A DNA stretch of 64,000 nt from JANNSX01 sp963741525 (GCA_963741525.1 CAVUIW010000027.1:310001-374000), one strand, 5' to 3'; numbered from the stretch's first letter, positions 43,022 to 56,395 are shown. Numbers and translations: made by a program. The notes: generated from the sequence alone by a model not told the origin.

Positions 43022-43594
43022 ATGAGAATCGTCGGCGGGACAATGCGCGGGCGAAAGCTCATGGCGCCCGAGGGCCAGGCGATCCGGCCGACCTCGGACC
43101 GCGTGCGCGAGTCCATCTTCAATATCCTGGCGCATGGCATCGAAGGCTTCGACCTTGACGGCATCCGGGTGATCGATCTGTTTGCGGGGACCGGCGCGCT
43201 CGGGCTCGAGGCGCTCTCGCGCGGCGCGAGCTTCTGCCTCTTTGTCGACGAGAGTGCGGAAGCGCGCGGCCTCATCCGCTCGAATGCCGATGCCATGGGT
43301 GTTACCGGACAGACGCGGCTCTTCCGGCGCGATGCCACGAGCCTCGGCGCGACGTCGACCGGCCAGTTCGGCGTCGCCTTCCTCGATCCTCCTTATGGGA
43401 AGGGACTTGGCGAGAGGGCGCTTGCGGAACTGCGCGGTGGCGGTTGGTTGCAGCCGGAGGCCATCCTCGTCGTCGAGGAGAGCACGGGCGCGTTCCGCGA
43501 CATGCCGCCCAGTTTCGAGCTCCTCGACCGCCGCAGCTACGGCGACACCGAGGTGAGCTTCCTGCGCTTCACGGGAGCGAGGTCCCCGGCATGA
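43022..43594 (+). CDS. rsmD: 16S rRNA (guanine966-N2)-methyltransferase
   Basis: A 190-residue SAM-dependent enzyme. MRIVGGTMRGRKLMAPEGQAIRPTSDRVRESIFNIL is the family opening; DLFAGTGALGLEALSRGA is motif I and VAFLDPPYGKGLGERAL has the N6/N2-methylase DPPY motif. Seven bases after asnB and overlapping the next gene in ATGA. Confidence 0.96.
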   Translation: MRIVGGTMRGRKLMAPEGQAIRPTSDRVRESIFNILAHGIEGFDLDGIRVIDLFAGTGALGLEALSRGASFCLFVDESAEARGLIRSNADAMGVTGQTRLFRRDATSLGATSTGQFGVAFLDPPYGKGLGERALAELRGGGWLQPEAILVVEESTGAFRDMPPSFELLDRRSYGDTEVSFLRFTGARSPA

Positions 43595-44838
43595 AGCGCC
43601 TCCTCTCGCCCCACATCGCCTCGATTAGGCGCGACGAAGCGCAAAGCCTCTGGCCCGTCGCCGGCTTCGGCATCTCCATGATCGTCGACTACGGCGCACT
43701 CTACTACGCCTTCACGCTGCTCGCGCCGCATATCGGAGCGGACCTCGGCTGGAGCTTGAGCTTCACCTTCGCCGGCCTGTCGATCGCCTTCTTCTGCGCG
43801 GGCCTCGCGGCGCCCTATACGGGCCGGCTACTCGACCGGCATGGCGGGCGCCTCGTCATGTCGTGGGGAACGGTTGCGGCCGCCGCAGCCCTTGCGCTTC
43901 TCGCCCTCGCCCAAGGTCGGTTGAGCTTCATCGCCGCGATCATCCTGTGCGAGGTTGCCGGCACCGCCGTGCTCTACAATGCGGCCTTCACGACGCTCAC
44001 CCAGATCTACGGCCACGGCGCCAGGCGGGCCATCACGTTCACGACTCTGGTTGCCGCTTTCTCGTCGACGATATTCTGGCCGCTCGTCGGCCTGCTGCTC
44101 GAGTCCTACGATTGGCGCACCGTGACTTTCGTGCTTGCGGGGCTCCTGCTCGCGATCTCGCTGCCGATCCATCTGATGTTGCCGGGACCGCGCGCCGAGA
44201 CGCGTCCAATAGAGTCGCCCGAAGCCGAAGCAGCCCGTGCGAAGTCCGAGCCACCCATGCTCGAAGGCGCTGCCCGCCGCCGCGCCTTCATCCTCGTCTC
44301 GCTCTCCTTCAGCCTCACCAGCTTCGTCATCGCCTCGCTGCCGCTGCACCTCATCCCCGTGCTGACCAGTCTCGGCTTCTCGACGGCCGTCGCCGTCATG
44401 CTCGGATCGCTGATCGGCCCGAGTCAGTTCCTGGTTCGATTCCTGGAAATGGTTGCCGGCCAGCGCTTGAGCGCCATTTCGGTCGGCTTGATCGCAGCCG
44501 CGCTCATTCCGCTCGGTCTCGTCATCCTGATGCTCGGCGGCACGAGCCTGGTGGTTGGCATCCTCTTCGCCGTCATCTACGGCATGGGCCAGGGCCTCGA
44601 GAGCATCGCCAAGGGCATCGTGCCACTCGCTTTGTTCGGCACCAGCGGCTACGGCGCAATTCTCGGCAAGATCGCCATGGCCGGGCTCGTCGTCTCGGCG
44701 GGTGCCGCCTGGATCTTCTCGATCGTGCGCGAAAGCTATGGCCCGATGCCAGCACTCGCCCTCGTCACCGTCGCCGGCACCATCGCCGCCATCGCCTATC
44801 TCGGCATCCCCAAACCGCCGGAGGCGAAATCCGCATGA
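43591..44838 (+). CDS. MFS transporter
   Basis: A 415-residue, roughly 12-helix protein: FGISMIVDYGALYYAFTLLAPHIGADLGWS, GRLLDRHGGRLVMSWGTVAA (the MFS loop 2-3 motif in modified form), a central cytosolic loop rich in Glu around residues 205-230, then the second six-helix half. ATG 43591 overlaps the rsmD stop. Substrate unknown. Confidence 0.87.
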   Translation: MKRLLSPHIASIRRDEAQSLWPVAGFGISMIVDYGALYYAFTLLAPHIGADLGWSLSFTFAGLSIAFFCAGLAAPYTGRLLDRHGGRLVMSWGTVAAAAALALLALAQGRLSFIAAIILCEVAGTAVLYNAAFTTLTQIYGHGARRAITFTTLVAAFSSTIFWPLVGLLLESYDWRTVTFVLAGLLLAISLPIHLMLPGPRAETRPIESPEAEAARAKSEPPMLEGAARRRAFILVSLSFSLTSFVIASLPLHLIPVLTSLGFSTAVAVMLGSLIGPSQFLVRFLEMVAGQRLSAISVGLIAAALIPLGLVILMLGGTSLVVGILFAVIYGMGQGLESIAKGIVPLALFGTSGYGAILGKIAMAGLVVSAGAAWIFSIVRESYGPMPALALVTVAGTIAAIAYLGIPKPPEAKSA

Positions 44839-45995
44839 CGGTCGCGGCCGACCAGCGCTTCTGGCCGTTGCAATGGCGCGCCTCGGGCCTCTATTCGGCG
44901 AGCGCGCTCTACGGCTTCACCAATGGCGCGCTTTTTCCGCTCATTGCGATCGCACTGGCCGAGTCGGGCGTCGACCAGGTCAACATCGGATGGATCGCGT
45001 CCGCCTACTATGCCGGCGCATTTCTTGCCGCCCTCACCTTCGCGCCAGTCGTGAGATTGATCGGCTACCGCTGGTCGATGCTGCTCATCGCCGTCATCGG
45101 CAGCGCAAGCGCGGCGGCGGCCATTCTGCCGCTCCCCTTCTGGGGTTGGATCGGTATCCGCCTCGCCTTCGGCTACGCGGCTTCCGGTGTCTACATCGTC
45201 ATCAATTCCTGGCTCGGCAATCTTTCCGGCGCCGGCAATCGCGGTCGCATGCTCGGCATCAACGAGGGATTGCGCACGGCACTCGCTTCGGCCGGCCAAT
45301 TGCTTGTCGCCTTCGCGCAAGGCGGCCTCGGCATTCTGATCGCGGCGGGGAGTATGCTGCTCGCGGGCTTTCCCGTGCTGACGACACCCGAGCCGGTGAT
45401 CCCGCGCGAGCGGCGCGAAACCAAGAGCAGCGGCCTGACGATCGCAATCCGCAATTGGCCTCTGGTGATGATGATCGTGCTCTCGGGCCTCACCATCTCG
45501 GTGCTCTACTCGATGTCGGCGCTCTATGCGCGCGGCGCCGGCCTTACGACGGAGGAGACGGCGGCTTTCCTCCTCATCACCATCGTCGCCGGCGCCATCT
45601 CGCAGAACGTGCTCGGCGTGCTGACGGATCTGTTCGGCCGCGCCATCGTGCTTTCGGCGGCGGCTGCAATGGGCTTCCTGGCGGCGGGTCTCTTGATGCT
45701 CGGCTACTGCGAAGGCTTTCTCGCGATCACCGTCGCAGGCTCCGTCGTGACGGCGGCGACCTTTCCCGTTTATGCACTCTCGCTTGCCCGCCTCATCGAT
45801 GTCGTCCGCCCCTCCGAAGTCGTCTCGGCGACCGGCGTCGGCGTCGTCGGCTATACGAGCGGGGCGACGTTCGGACCGGTGCTGGCGGGATACGGCATGA
45901 GCGTCGCCGGTGCGGCGGGGTTCTACGGGTTTTTGGCAGTGGGGCTCTGGCTCACCTCGGCGGTCGCGCTCCTGGAGGCGTTCCGGCGAAGGTAA
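44835..45995 (+). CDS. MFS transporter (YcaD-like)
   Basis: A 386-residue MFS protein. YSASALYGFTNGALFPLIAIALAESGVDQVNIGWIASAYYAGAFLAALTFAPVVRLIGYRW and GYAASGVYIVINSWLGNLSGAGNRGRMLGINEGL fit the YcaD-like subgroup. It overlaps the upstream MFS gene by four bases (ATGA). The two differ clearly in sequence, so this is a pair of unrelated carriers and not a recent duplication. Confidence 0.88.
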   Translation: MTVAADQRFWPLQWRASGLYSASALYGFTNGALFPLIAIALAESGVDQVNIGWIASAYYAGAFLAALTFAPVVRLIGYRWSMLLIAVIGSASAAAAILPLPFWGWIGIRLAFGYAASGVYIVINSWLGNLSGAGNRGRMLGINEGLRTALASAGQLLVAFAQGGLGILIAAGSMLLAGFPVLTTPEPVIPRERRETKSSGLTIAIRNWPLVMMIVLSGLTISVLYSMSALYARGAGLTTEETAAFLLITIVAGAISQNVLGVLTDLFGRAIVLSAAAAMGFLAAGLLMLGYCEGFLAITVAGSVVTAATFPVYALSLARLIDVVRPSEVVSATGVGVVGYTSGATFGPVLAGYGMSVAGAAGFYGFLAVGLWLTSAVALLEAFRRR

Positions 45996-45998
45996 CCT

Positions 45999-47775
45999 CT
46001 ACCGCCGCCCGAACAGCCGCTCGATATCGGTGAGCTTCAACTCCACATAGGTCGGGCGGCCATGGTTGCATTGGCCAGAGTTGGGCGTCGCCTCCATCTC
46101 ACGAAGCAGCGCGTTCATTTCTGGGCCCGTCAGGCGGCGGCCCGCCCGCACGCTGCCGTGGCAGGCCATGAGCGAGGCGACGCGCTCGAGGCGAGCCTTG
46201 AGGCCGCCGGAGACACCGGCCGAAATCTCGTCCGCCAGATCGGTGACGACGCCCTTGATGTCCATCTCGCCCAGCAGCGCCGGCGTCTCGCGGACGAGGA
46301 CGGCGCCGGGACCGAAGCGCTCGATGGTGAGGCCGAGCTCGGCGAGCTCGCCTGCATTGGCCTCGAGCTCGGCCGCTTGCGCGGGATCGAGATCGACGAC
46401 CTCCGGGATCAGCAGCATCTGGCTATGCGACGCCGCCATTCTCGAGTGCCGCCTTCATGCGCTCGTAGACGAGGCGCTCGTGGGCGGCGTGCTGATCGAC
46501 GATGACGATGCAGTCGCCCGTTTGCGCCACGATGTAGGTGTCGTGGAGCTGGGCGCGGGCGGCGCCGAGCGGAAAACGACTGCTGCTCGAGCGCGCCGGC
46601 CACATCGGCGACCGCGCACTCGGCGCTGCAAAACCCGACAACGGCGCTTGCGCCAACTCGGCGAGGCCCGGCGAGAGCCCGCGCTCGGGCCGGTAGGCGT
46701 ACGTGCGAGCCATTGCCGTCTCCAAGCGGCGTCATCAGCGCCAGCGTCGCCCCGCCGCGCTCGGCGGTCACGCGTTGACCTGCGCCTGGCAAGCGCCTGC
46801 TGCAGCGCGCCGACGATGAGCGCCGCGCACGAGGCCGGCATCGCGGAAGCGCACCTCCGCCTTCGCCGGATGCACGTTGACGTCGACTTCCTGCGCCGGA
46901 ACCGTCAGGAACAGCGCCACCATCGGGAAGCGCCCGCGCGGAATGAGATCGCCATAAGCGGCCCTCAAGGCGCCGGCGAGCAGCTTGTCGCGCACCGGCC
47001 GGCCGTTGACGAAGAGATGCTGCATCTCGGAGGTGGGGCGGTTGAGCGTCGGCAAGCCGATGAAGCCGTCGAGCCGGACACCTTCGCGCGTCGCGGCGAT
47101 CTCGACCGCATCGCCGAGGAACTCGCGCCCCATGATGGCGCCGAGCCGGGCGAGCCGTCCTTCGGGTCCGGCGCCGCCTGCTGGATAAACGATGCTGCCG
47201 CGCTCGCCCGTGGCCAGTTCGAAGGCGACCGTTGGATGCGCCATGGCGAGGCGCTTCACGACATCGGCAATGGCCCCGTTCTCGGCCCGCTCGGACTTCA
47301 TGAATTTGAGGCGCGCCGGGGTCGCGGAGAACAGGTCCTCGACTTCGACCATGGTGCCGGGATTGAGGGCGGTGGGTTTCACCTCGCTCTTGCGTCCCTT
47401 GTCGACGACGATTTCGTGCGGCGGCTTCGCTACCCTGGGGCGGCTTCGAATGGCAAGCCGCGCCACTGAGCCGATCGACGGCAACGCCTCGCCGCGAAAG
47501 CCGAGTGTCGCGATGGCCAACAGATCCTCGTCGGAGAGCTTGGAGGTCGCGTGCCGCTCGACGGCGAGGGACAAATCCTCCGGCGGCATGCCATGGCCGT
47601 CATCGGTGATGCGGATGAGCGAGAGCCCGCCGCCGGCCGTCACGATCTCGATCCGCCCCGCGCCCGCGTCGAGCGCGTTCTCGGTGAGCTCCTTGACGAC
47701 GCTCGCCGGCCGCTCGATCACCTCGCCGGCGGCGATGCGATTGACGGTCGTGGCTGAGAGTTGGCGGATGGGCAC
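45999..47775 (-). CDS. mutL: DNA mismatch repair protein MutL, frame broken at several places
   Basis: The N-terminal GHKL ATPase frame is intact from 47775: NRIAAGEVIERPASVVKELTENALDAGA, DDGHGMPPEDLSLAVERHATSKL, TLGFRGEALPSI. It breaks near 46,835 (extra G in CGCGGCGCTC) and again near 46,790, 46,725 and 46,440. The C-terminal dimerisation part is recoverable in pieces (DQHAAHERLVYERMKAAL; PEMNALLREMEATPNSGQCNHGRPTYVEL). If real, the cell would lack mismatch repair; sequencing insertions are more likely. Converges on an MFS gene. Confidence 0.9.
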
Positions 47776-47945
47776 GTCAGGGCTCCTGCCAAGTCGTCGG
47801 ATCGGACCAGTTTAGCACGCCCAGCTGCGGCTTCCGAAACGCCGCTTAACCGCGCATTCACCACGATCTCCGGTCCTGCCCTCCCCCAACCGGCGCTTAG
47901 TCTTTCGGCGTTACCATTTTGCCACGTCACGGCGTGGAGGGCTTC

Positions 47946-49016
47946 ATGCGCCAAGCGTGGAACGAGCTCGTCAGCGGCTTCCTGGCGGTCCAAAAGGCCG
48001 ATACCGCCGAGGTGCGGCGCTATGTACCTCAACGCTACAGCGAGGGCGTGAGCGATCCCCAACTCGACATCTCAGCCGATCTCGCCCACCGCATCAACGA
48101 AGCCGCGTATCTGATCGCCAACCGGCGCTACGAGGACGCCGTAACGCTCGCCGAGGCCGCCTACCGCAAAGGCGCCATGGCGGCTCCGCTCGTCTACGAG
48201 CACACGCTCCTCATCGAGCCGTTCGAGGACATGATCCTCGACAGCCAGCGCACGCCCGCCATGGCGGAAGCGATGGCAAAGCGCTACGAAGACTGGTTCC
48301 TGACCTCTCCCGACTCTCCCTTCGCCGCGGCGCTGTTCGCCAAGGCGTTGCACAATGCGGGCTATGCCTGGCGCGGCACGGCGACCTCGAACGAGGTCAG
48401 TCGCGAGGGCTGGCATAAGCTCGCGCTGTTCGAGAAGGCAGCGCTCGCCGTGCTCGCGATTTCAGGCGACCGGTACTCGGACCACTGGTACTGGCGCGAA
48501 TGCTACTTCGACATCTCGATCACCGACTACCGGGGCGCTCGCGATCACCAGATCCGGTTCGAGAAGGCGATCGAGTTGCAGCCGCTCTCGGCGAGCTTGT
48601 GGAAGAACGGCGCCTATCATCTCTTGCCGCGCTGGTACGGCAGCTACGAGATGCTGCACGCGCATTGCCTGGCCGCCCACGAGGCGACGAGGGCGCATGC
48701 CGGGACAAAGCTCTATCATGAGCTGTTCCAGATAATTCACGCCTACGAGGGAAGAGATCCCGGAATCGTCGGCTCGGCCTCGATCCTCAATGAGATTGCG
48801 GCCGAGCATGCCGGCAGCAGTGACGACGAAGATTTGACCATCGCCGCTGTCTGCTACCTGTGGAGCAAGGACTACGATCCGTTCCTGAGGATCATGCGCC
48901 GCATCGGCACGCTGCATGTCCATCGCTGGTACTCGAGCGATGCGCCCGAGCATGCGGTGGCGTTTGCGTTGGAGATGCTGAAGCGCAACGCCCGGACGCG
49001 CGAGCGGGCGGCGTGA
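47946..49016 (+). CDS. Hypothetical helical-repeat protein
   Basis: A 356-residue soluble protein with no signal peptide. Helical segments such as RINEAAYLIANRRYEDAVTLAEAAYRKG and HQIRFEKAIELQPLSASLWKNGAYHLLPRWYGSYEMLHAHCLAA resemble divergent TPR or Sel1-like repeats, with several conserved-looking Trp/Tyr pairs (DHWYWRECYFD, HRWYSS). ATG 47946 has GGAGG five bases upstream. I do not recognise a named family. Upstream is divergent mutL. Confidence 0.7.
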   Translation: MRQAWNELVSGFLAVQKADTAEVRRYVPQRYSEGVSDPQLDISADLAHRINEAAYLIANRRYEDAVTLAEAAYRKGAMAAPLVYEHTLLIEPFEDMILDSQRTPAMAEAMAKRYEDWFLTSPDSPFAAALFAKALHNAGYAWRGTATSNEVSREGWHKLALFEKAALAVLAISGDRYSDHWYWRECYFDISITDYRGARDHQIRFEKAIELQPLSASLWKNGAYHLLPRWYGSYEMLHAHCLAAHEATRAHAGTKLYHELFQIIHAYEGRDPGIVGSASILNEIAAEHAGSSDDEDLTIAAVCYLWSKDYDPFLRIMRRIGTLHVHRWYSSDAPEHAVAFALEMLKRNARTRERAA

Positions 49017-49065
49017 AGAACGCTCACCGCCTCGCCGGGTGCATGAGAGGCGCGCTGAGCATCGC

Positions 49066-49084
49066 GGGCGACCGCCGGTCGCCC
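49066..49084. terminator. Hairpin between convergent genes
   Basis: GGGCGACC pairs exactly with GGTCGCCC across a 3-base loop, 50 bases after the helical-repeat gene stop and 23 bases before the end of the convergent M16 gene. Confidence 0.55.
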
Positions 49085-49106
49085 CTCGTTATAGCGACCG
49101 GCAATC

Positions 49107-50455
49107 TCATCCGCCGTCCAAGCCCTCGGGCTTACCGACAATGGTGACGATGAGCTTGCCCGGCTGCAGCAGCCGCTTCGCCACGCGCTTCACATCCTCG
49201 ATCGTCACGGCTTCGACGAGACCGTTACGCTTGTCGACATAGTCGATGCCGAGATCCTCGATCTGGATACCCAGCAGCTGGCTCGCGATCTTGGCTGACG
49301 AGTCGAAGCGGAGTGCATAGGAGCCCGTCAGATAGCTCTTGGCATCGGCGAGCTCCTCCACCGTCGGCCCATCGTTGGCCATGCGCTCGAGCTCGGCCCG
49401 GATGATGTCGAGCGAGGTCTTCACCGCGTCGTTCTTCGTGGCGACGCCGCCCAGATACACCGACGCGTTCTTGAAGGACTGGAGATAGGTGTAGACCGAG
49501 TAAGCGAGGCCGCGCTTCTCGCGCACTTCTTCCATCAAGCCGGGAATTAAAGCCGCCGCCGCCCAGGATGTAATTGAGGATGAAGGCCGCGATGTAATCG
49601 TCGTCCTTGCGGGGAATGGCGCCGTGGCCGAACTGGACGACCGATTGCGGCACATCCATCTCGACGACCTGCTGACGCGGCCCGCCCTTGGGCTCGGCTT
49701 CGGCAACCGGTGAAAGCCGCGCCTTGTCCGCGAAACCGCCGAACACCTTGTCGAGCAGGGGGCCGAGCTCGGCCGCCGTGATGTCGCCGACGACGGTGAC
49801 CAGCAGATTGTCCTTGGCGAAGACGCGGGAACGGTAGTCCTCGAGATCGGCGGCCGCGATCTGGCCGACCAACTCGACCGTGCCGGTGGTCGGGCGGCCG
49901 TAGGGGTGATCGGGGAAGGCGATCCGGTACCAGGCCTCGTTGGCGATCTTGTCGGGGTCTTTCAAGTCGAAGGCGATGCCGGCCTGCAGCTGGCGGCGCA
50001 TGCGCTCGATGGAGTCGGTGTCGAAGCGCGGCTTGTTGAGGGCGAGCCGCAGCAGCTCGGTCGCCCGCTCGCGGTTTTCGGTCAGCGTCTGGAAGGAGCC
50101 CGTGAAGGAATCGCGCCCGGCGTCGTAGGACATCTTGGCGGCGAGCTCCTCCATCTCCTGCTGGAAGGCTTGCGGCTTCGATGTCGCCCGCGCCCTCATC
50201 CATCATGGCGGTGAGGAAGTTGGCGACGCCCGGCTTGCCGTCCGGGTCCTGGGCGCTGCCGCCGAACATAGAGAACTGCATCGCGATGAGCGGCAGGCTG
50301 TGCTCCTCGACGAGCCAGGCCTCGATACCGCCGGGAGAGGTGACCGTCTGGATTTTCATGGCATGGGCCGATGCGGGTGCGAGGGCGATGAGGGCGATGA
50401 GGCCGGCAGCAAGTCCACGGAGGCCGCCACCGATCGTCTTGATACTGTTGCGCAT
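49107..50455 (-). CDS. M16-family peptidase, second copy, frame broken twice
   Basis: Signal peptide (GGLRGLAAGLIALIALAPASAHA) and MKIQTVTSPGGIEAWLVEEHSLPLIAMQFSMFGGSAQDPDGKPGVANFLTAMMDEGAGD. The frame breaks near 50,190 (extra G in GCCGCAAGCC) and near 49,545 (extra G in CTTGATGG). It continues through LLVTVVGDITAAELGPLLDKVFGG and EEVREKRGLAYSVYTYLQSF. The HxxEH zinc motif is absent, as expected for the non-catalytic partner of a PqqL/MPP-like pair. The catalytic partner is immediately upstream on the minus strand. Confidence 0.9.
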
Positions 50456-50471
50456 GGAGTTTCCGGATCTG

Positions 50472-50575
50472 GAGCACTTTCCGACCAAGTGGATACCGGT
50501 TGGTCGAAAGAAAATGCTCATTGCCAACAACTTAGACCGGCTTTTCGATCGCCAAGGATCGGAAAGCCGGTCTAT
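50472..50575. repeat. Mosaic palindromic repeat family A, copy 5 with a different second half
   Basis: The first half matches the other copies (GGAGCACTTTCCGACCAAGTGG...TTGGTCGAAAGAAAATGCTC). The second half is AGACCGGCTTTTCGATC...GGATCGGAAAGCCGGTCT, a different palindrome from those at 13413 and 14067. It separates the two M16 genes. Confidence 0.8.
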
Positions 50576-50604
50576 AGGCGAATTGAGCGTCGGGAGCGCG
50601 CATC

Positions 50605-51954
50605 TCAAGACTTTTTCGGCAGGAGCCAGCCGGTAACCGAGCGGCGCTTGTCGAGATAGGCTTTCGCCGCGGCATTGACCTGCTCGACCGTCACGCGCTT
50701 CAGCGCCTCCGGCCACTCCTCGATCTCCTTGATGGTCGAGCCGGTCGCCAGCGCCCAGCCGTAGCGGCGCGCGAGGTTCGACTGTCCATCGGCCTCGTAG
50801 ACATAGTCGGCGATGAGCGACTTCTTTGCCCGCCCCACCTCCTCCGCCGTCACGCCTTTGTCGAGAACGCGGGCGATCTCGGCATCGATGTCGGCCTCGA
50901 CCTTGGCGGGATCGACGCCCTCGCTCGCCACCGCATAGACGGCGATGCGGCCGGAATCGAGTGCCGAGCCCGAGTAGTAGGCGCCGACATGGGCGGCCGT
51001 CCCCTTCTCGACCATGACGGTGCGGTAGAGCCTACTCGAGGCGCCGCCACCGAAAACCTTCATCAGCACCTCGAGCGCTTCCGCCTCGCCGGGCTTGGCC
51101 GAGTTGTAGCTCGGCACCAGATAGTCGCGCTCGAAGGTCGCCTGCCCCGCGCGCTCGTCTTCGAGCACCACCCGGCGCTCGACGACCTGCGGCGGCTCGG
51201 CGCGGCGCGCTGGCCGCGCGACGCCCGCCATGGCCGGCACCTTGCCGTAGGCGTTCTGCGCCAATGACAAGGCCTCTTCCGGCTCGACGTCGCCCGAGAC
51301 GACGACGATGGCGTTATTGGGCGCGTAATATCGGTGATAGAAATTGAAGGCGTCGTCGCGCGATAGCTTGGCGATCTCGTGCTCCCAGCCGATGACCGGG
51401 ATGCCGTAGGAATGATTGAGGTAGAGCGCCGCCATCATCTGCTCGTTGAGGATGGAGGAAGGATCGTTGTCGACGCGCGAACGGCGTTCCTCGAGGATGA
51501 CATCGCGCTCGGTCAACACGTCATTCTCGGTGAGGCGCAGGCCGGTCATCCGGTCCGCTTCCATCTCCATGATGAGCGGCAGGCGATCCTTGGCGACGCT
51601 CTGGTGATAGGCGGTGACGTCCTGGGTCGTGAAGGCGTTGTCCTGGCCGCCGTTCTTGGCGATGATCTTCGAGAATTGCGCCGTCGGGATCTTGTCCGTT
51701 CCCTTGAACATCAGATGCTCGAGGAAATGGGCGATGCCGGAGGAGCCCGCCGGCTCGTCGGCCGCGCCCACCTTGTACCAGACCATGTGGGTGACCACCG
51801 GCGCCCGGTGATCGGGCACGACGATGAGGCGCATCCCGTTGTCGAGCGTGAACTCGGCGGCGCGCGGCTCGGCATAGGCGGGCGTGGCGGCAAGGGCGGT
51901 AGCGAGCATCAGGGCTCCTAGCACGGCGGGTCGATGCGGTGCGAAAGATCGCAT
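50605..51954 (-). CDS. M16-family zinc peptidase (processing-peptidase-like)
   Basis: About 449 residues. Signal peptide (AVLGALMLATALAATPAYA) and the inverted zinc motif HxxEH in GIAHFLEHLMFKGTDKIP, followed by the distal Glu in MEADRM...ERDVILEERRSR. The C-terminal domain has FGGGASSRLYRTVMVEKGTAAHVGAYYSG. Periplasmic peptidase related to PqqL and mitochondrial processing peptidase beta. It is paired with a HxxEH-less partner downstream; the alternative start at 51969 adds five residues. Confidence 0.94.
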   Translation of the reverse strand: MRSFAPHRPAVLGALMLATALAATPAYAEPRAAEFTLDNGMRLIVVPDHRAPVVTHMVWYKVGAADEPAGSSGIAHFLEHLMFKGTDKIPTAQFSKIIAKNGGQDNAFTTQDVTAYHQSVAKDRLPLIMEMEADRMTGLRLTENDVLTERDVILEERRSRVDNDPSSILNEQMMAALYLNHSYGIPVIGWEHEIAKLSRDDAFNFYHRYYAPNNAIVVVSGDVEPEEALSLAQNAYGKVPAMAGVARPARRAEPPQVVERRVVLEDERAGQATFERDYLVPSYNSAKPGEAEALEVLMKVFGGGASSRLYRTVMVEKGTAAHVGAYYSGSALDSGRIAVYAVASEGVDPAKVEADIDAEIARVLDKGVTAEEVGRAKKSLIADYVYEADGQSNLARRYGWALATGSTIKEIEEWPEALKRVTVEQVNAAAKAYLDKRRSVTGWLLPKKS

Positions 51955-52155
51955 GGTCGCGGATTCCATGGGGTTAGGGCAGGCACTGGGCGGACGCCCG
52001 GGGCTCGAATTGCCAAGGGCTGACAGTGACGAAGCATACGCAGCATGCTCCGTCCCGGATGGGTCTAAGTCAAATTACAACTTGTCCATGGCGCCACGCG
52101 AGCCGCCAGATTGGACGCGAAACAGATCGCAAAATCAGAATGCCCCCTGAGCTGC

Positions 52156-52692
52156 TCACTCCTGGTCCGGCAACTCCTCCTCGACTTTCCCCTGCTTCTG
52201 CTGCTGGACGATGATCGGTGTGTCGTCCGCATTCTCGGGCTGCTCGAGGCCCTGGTTGAACAGCAGCGTCCAGACGTTGCCGCAGCGGGAATACTTACTC
52301 TTCTTCGTCTCGTCGAAGTCGTCGGCGTTGCCCTGCAGGCGGCCTTCGTCGCAATACTCTTTCTGCTGCTGCTGCTTGGCGGCGAGGGCTGCCTGCTGCT
52401 GCTGATCGGGGTCGGCCGGCCAAGCCTGATCCTCGGGCGCGGCGGCGACGACCGCCGTGCCCGAGCCGGGCGGCGGGAGAGAAGCCGTGGTCGGCGGCAC
52501 GACGAGCGGCGCACGCGCGGGAACCTTGGGGTCAACCTTGTTTTCGGCCTGGGAGGACGAGGAAACGCCCATGGCGTCGAAAAGCTTGCCGTTGAGCTCG
52601 ACATCGCCCGCCCCGCAGGCGGCGAGACCAGCGGCCGCGAGCGCGACGATGGACACACGAAAGACTTGTCGCAACAATCGGTTACTCGGCAT
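52156..52692 (-). CDS. DUF3035-like lipoprotein
   Basis: A 178-residue lipoprotein: VFRVSIVALAAAGLAACG with lipobox Cys near residue 27, then VELNGKLFDAMGVS, KVPARAPLVVPPTTASLPPPGSG (the DUF3035 signature), a Gln-rich helix (QQQQAALAAKQQQQKEY) and KYSRCGNVWTLLF. ATG 52692 has GGGGGA six bases upstream. It sits between lspA and the M16 pair, as in many alphaproteobacteria; outer-membrane function unknown. Confidence 0.78.
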   Translation of the reverse strand: MPSNRLLRQVFRVSIVALAAAGLAACGAGDVELNGKLFDAMGVSSSSQAENKVDPKVPARAPLVVPPTTASLPPPGSGTAVVAAAPEDQAWPADPDQQQQAALAAKQQQQKEYCDEGRLQGNADDFDETKKSKYSRCGNVWTLLFNQGLEQPENADDTPIIVQQQKQGKVEEELPDQE

Positions 52693-52789
52693 GTCGTGTC
52701 CCCCGACAGTCCAGGCTCGCAGCCTCGGCAATAGGCCCGTCATCGCGTGTCGAAGCTAGGCCGCTTTTGCGGTCTTTTTGCGACTCTCC

Positions 52790-53272
52790 CTAAGCGAACT
52801 CATACAGCAGTCCGATCACGCCGGCAACGATCCAGACATCTGCCAAGTTGAAGATGTACCAATAGAATCCGAAGGCATGCAACGAGAAGAAGTCGGCAAC
52901 GCCGCCATAGATCGGCCGGTCGATGGCATTGGCGAGCGCGCCGCCGATGATGAGGCCGATGGACACGGCTTTAATGCGGCTCGTTTGGCTCAAAAGCCAG
53001 AAAACGAGGGCGATCGAGACGAGGACGGCAAAGCCCGAGAGCAGCCACTGGCCAAGTCCCCCGCTCTGCTCGAAGAGGCCATAACTGATGCCGGGATTGA
53101 TCGCATGGACGAGATCGAGGAAGGGCGTGACGGTCACCCGGCCTCGGGAGGCGATGTCGTAGACGTAGATCATCCAATACTTGTGGACTTGATCGATGAC
53201 GAGCCCCGCCAGCGCCACCCAGAGGCCGAGGGGGAGGGTGGAGCGGCCCTGGTGCACCTCGATTGAGCCCAT
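52790..53272 (-). CDS. lspA: Lipoprotein signal peptidase
   Basis: A 160-residue four-helix aspartic peptidase (A8) that cleaves prolipoproteins after lipid attachment. Motifs are LVIDQVHKYW, NPGISYGLFEQSGG, the catalytic Asp in GGALANAIDRPIYGGVADFF and the second Asp in FNLADVWIVAGV. ATG 53272 lies seven bases from the ileS stop, so it is cotranscribed with ileS. Confidence 0.95.
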   Translation of the reverse strand: MGSIEVHQGRSTLPLGLWVALAGLVIDQVHKYWMIYVYDIASRGRVTVTPFLDLVHAINPGISYGLFEQSGGLGQWLLSGFAVLVSIALVFWLLSQTSRIKAVSIGLIIGGALANAIDRPIYGGVADFFSLHAFGFYWYIFNLADVWIVAGVIGLLYEFA

Positions 53273-53278
53273 ACCGAC

Positions 53279-56395
<3,117 letters not shown>

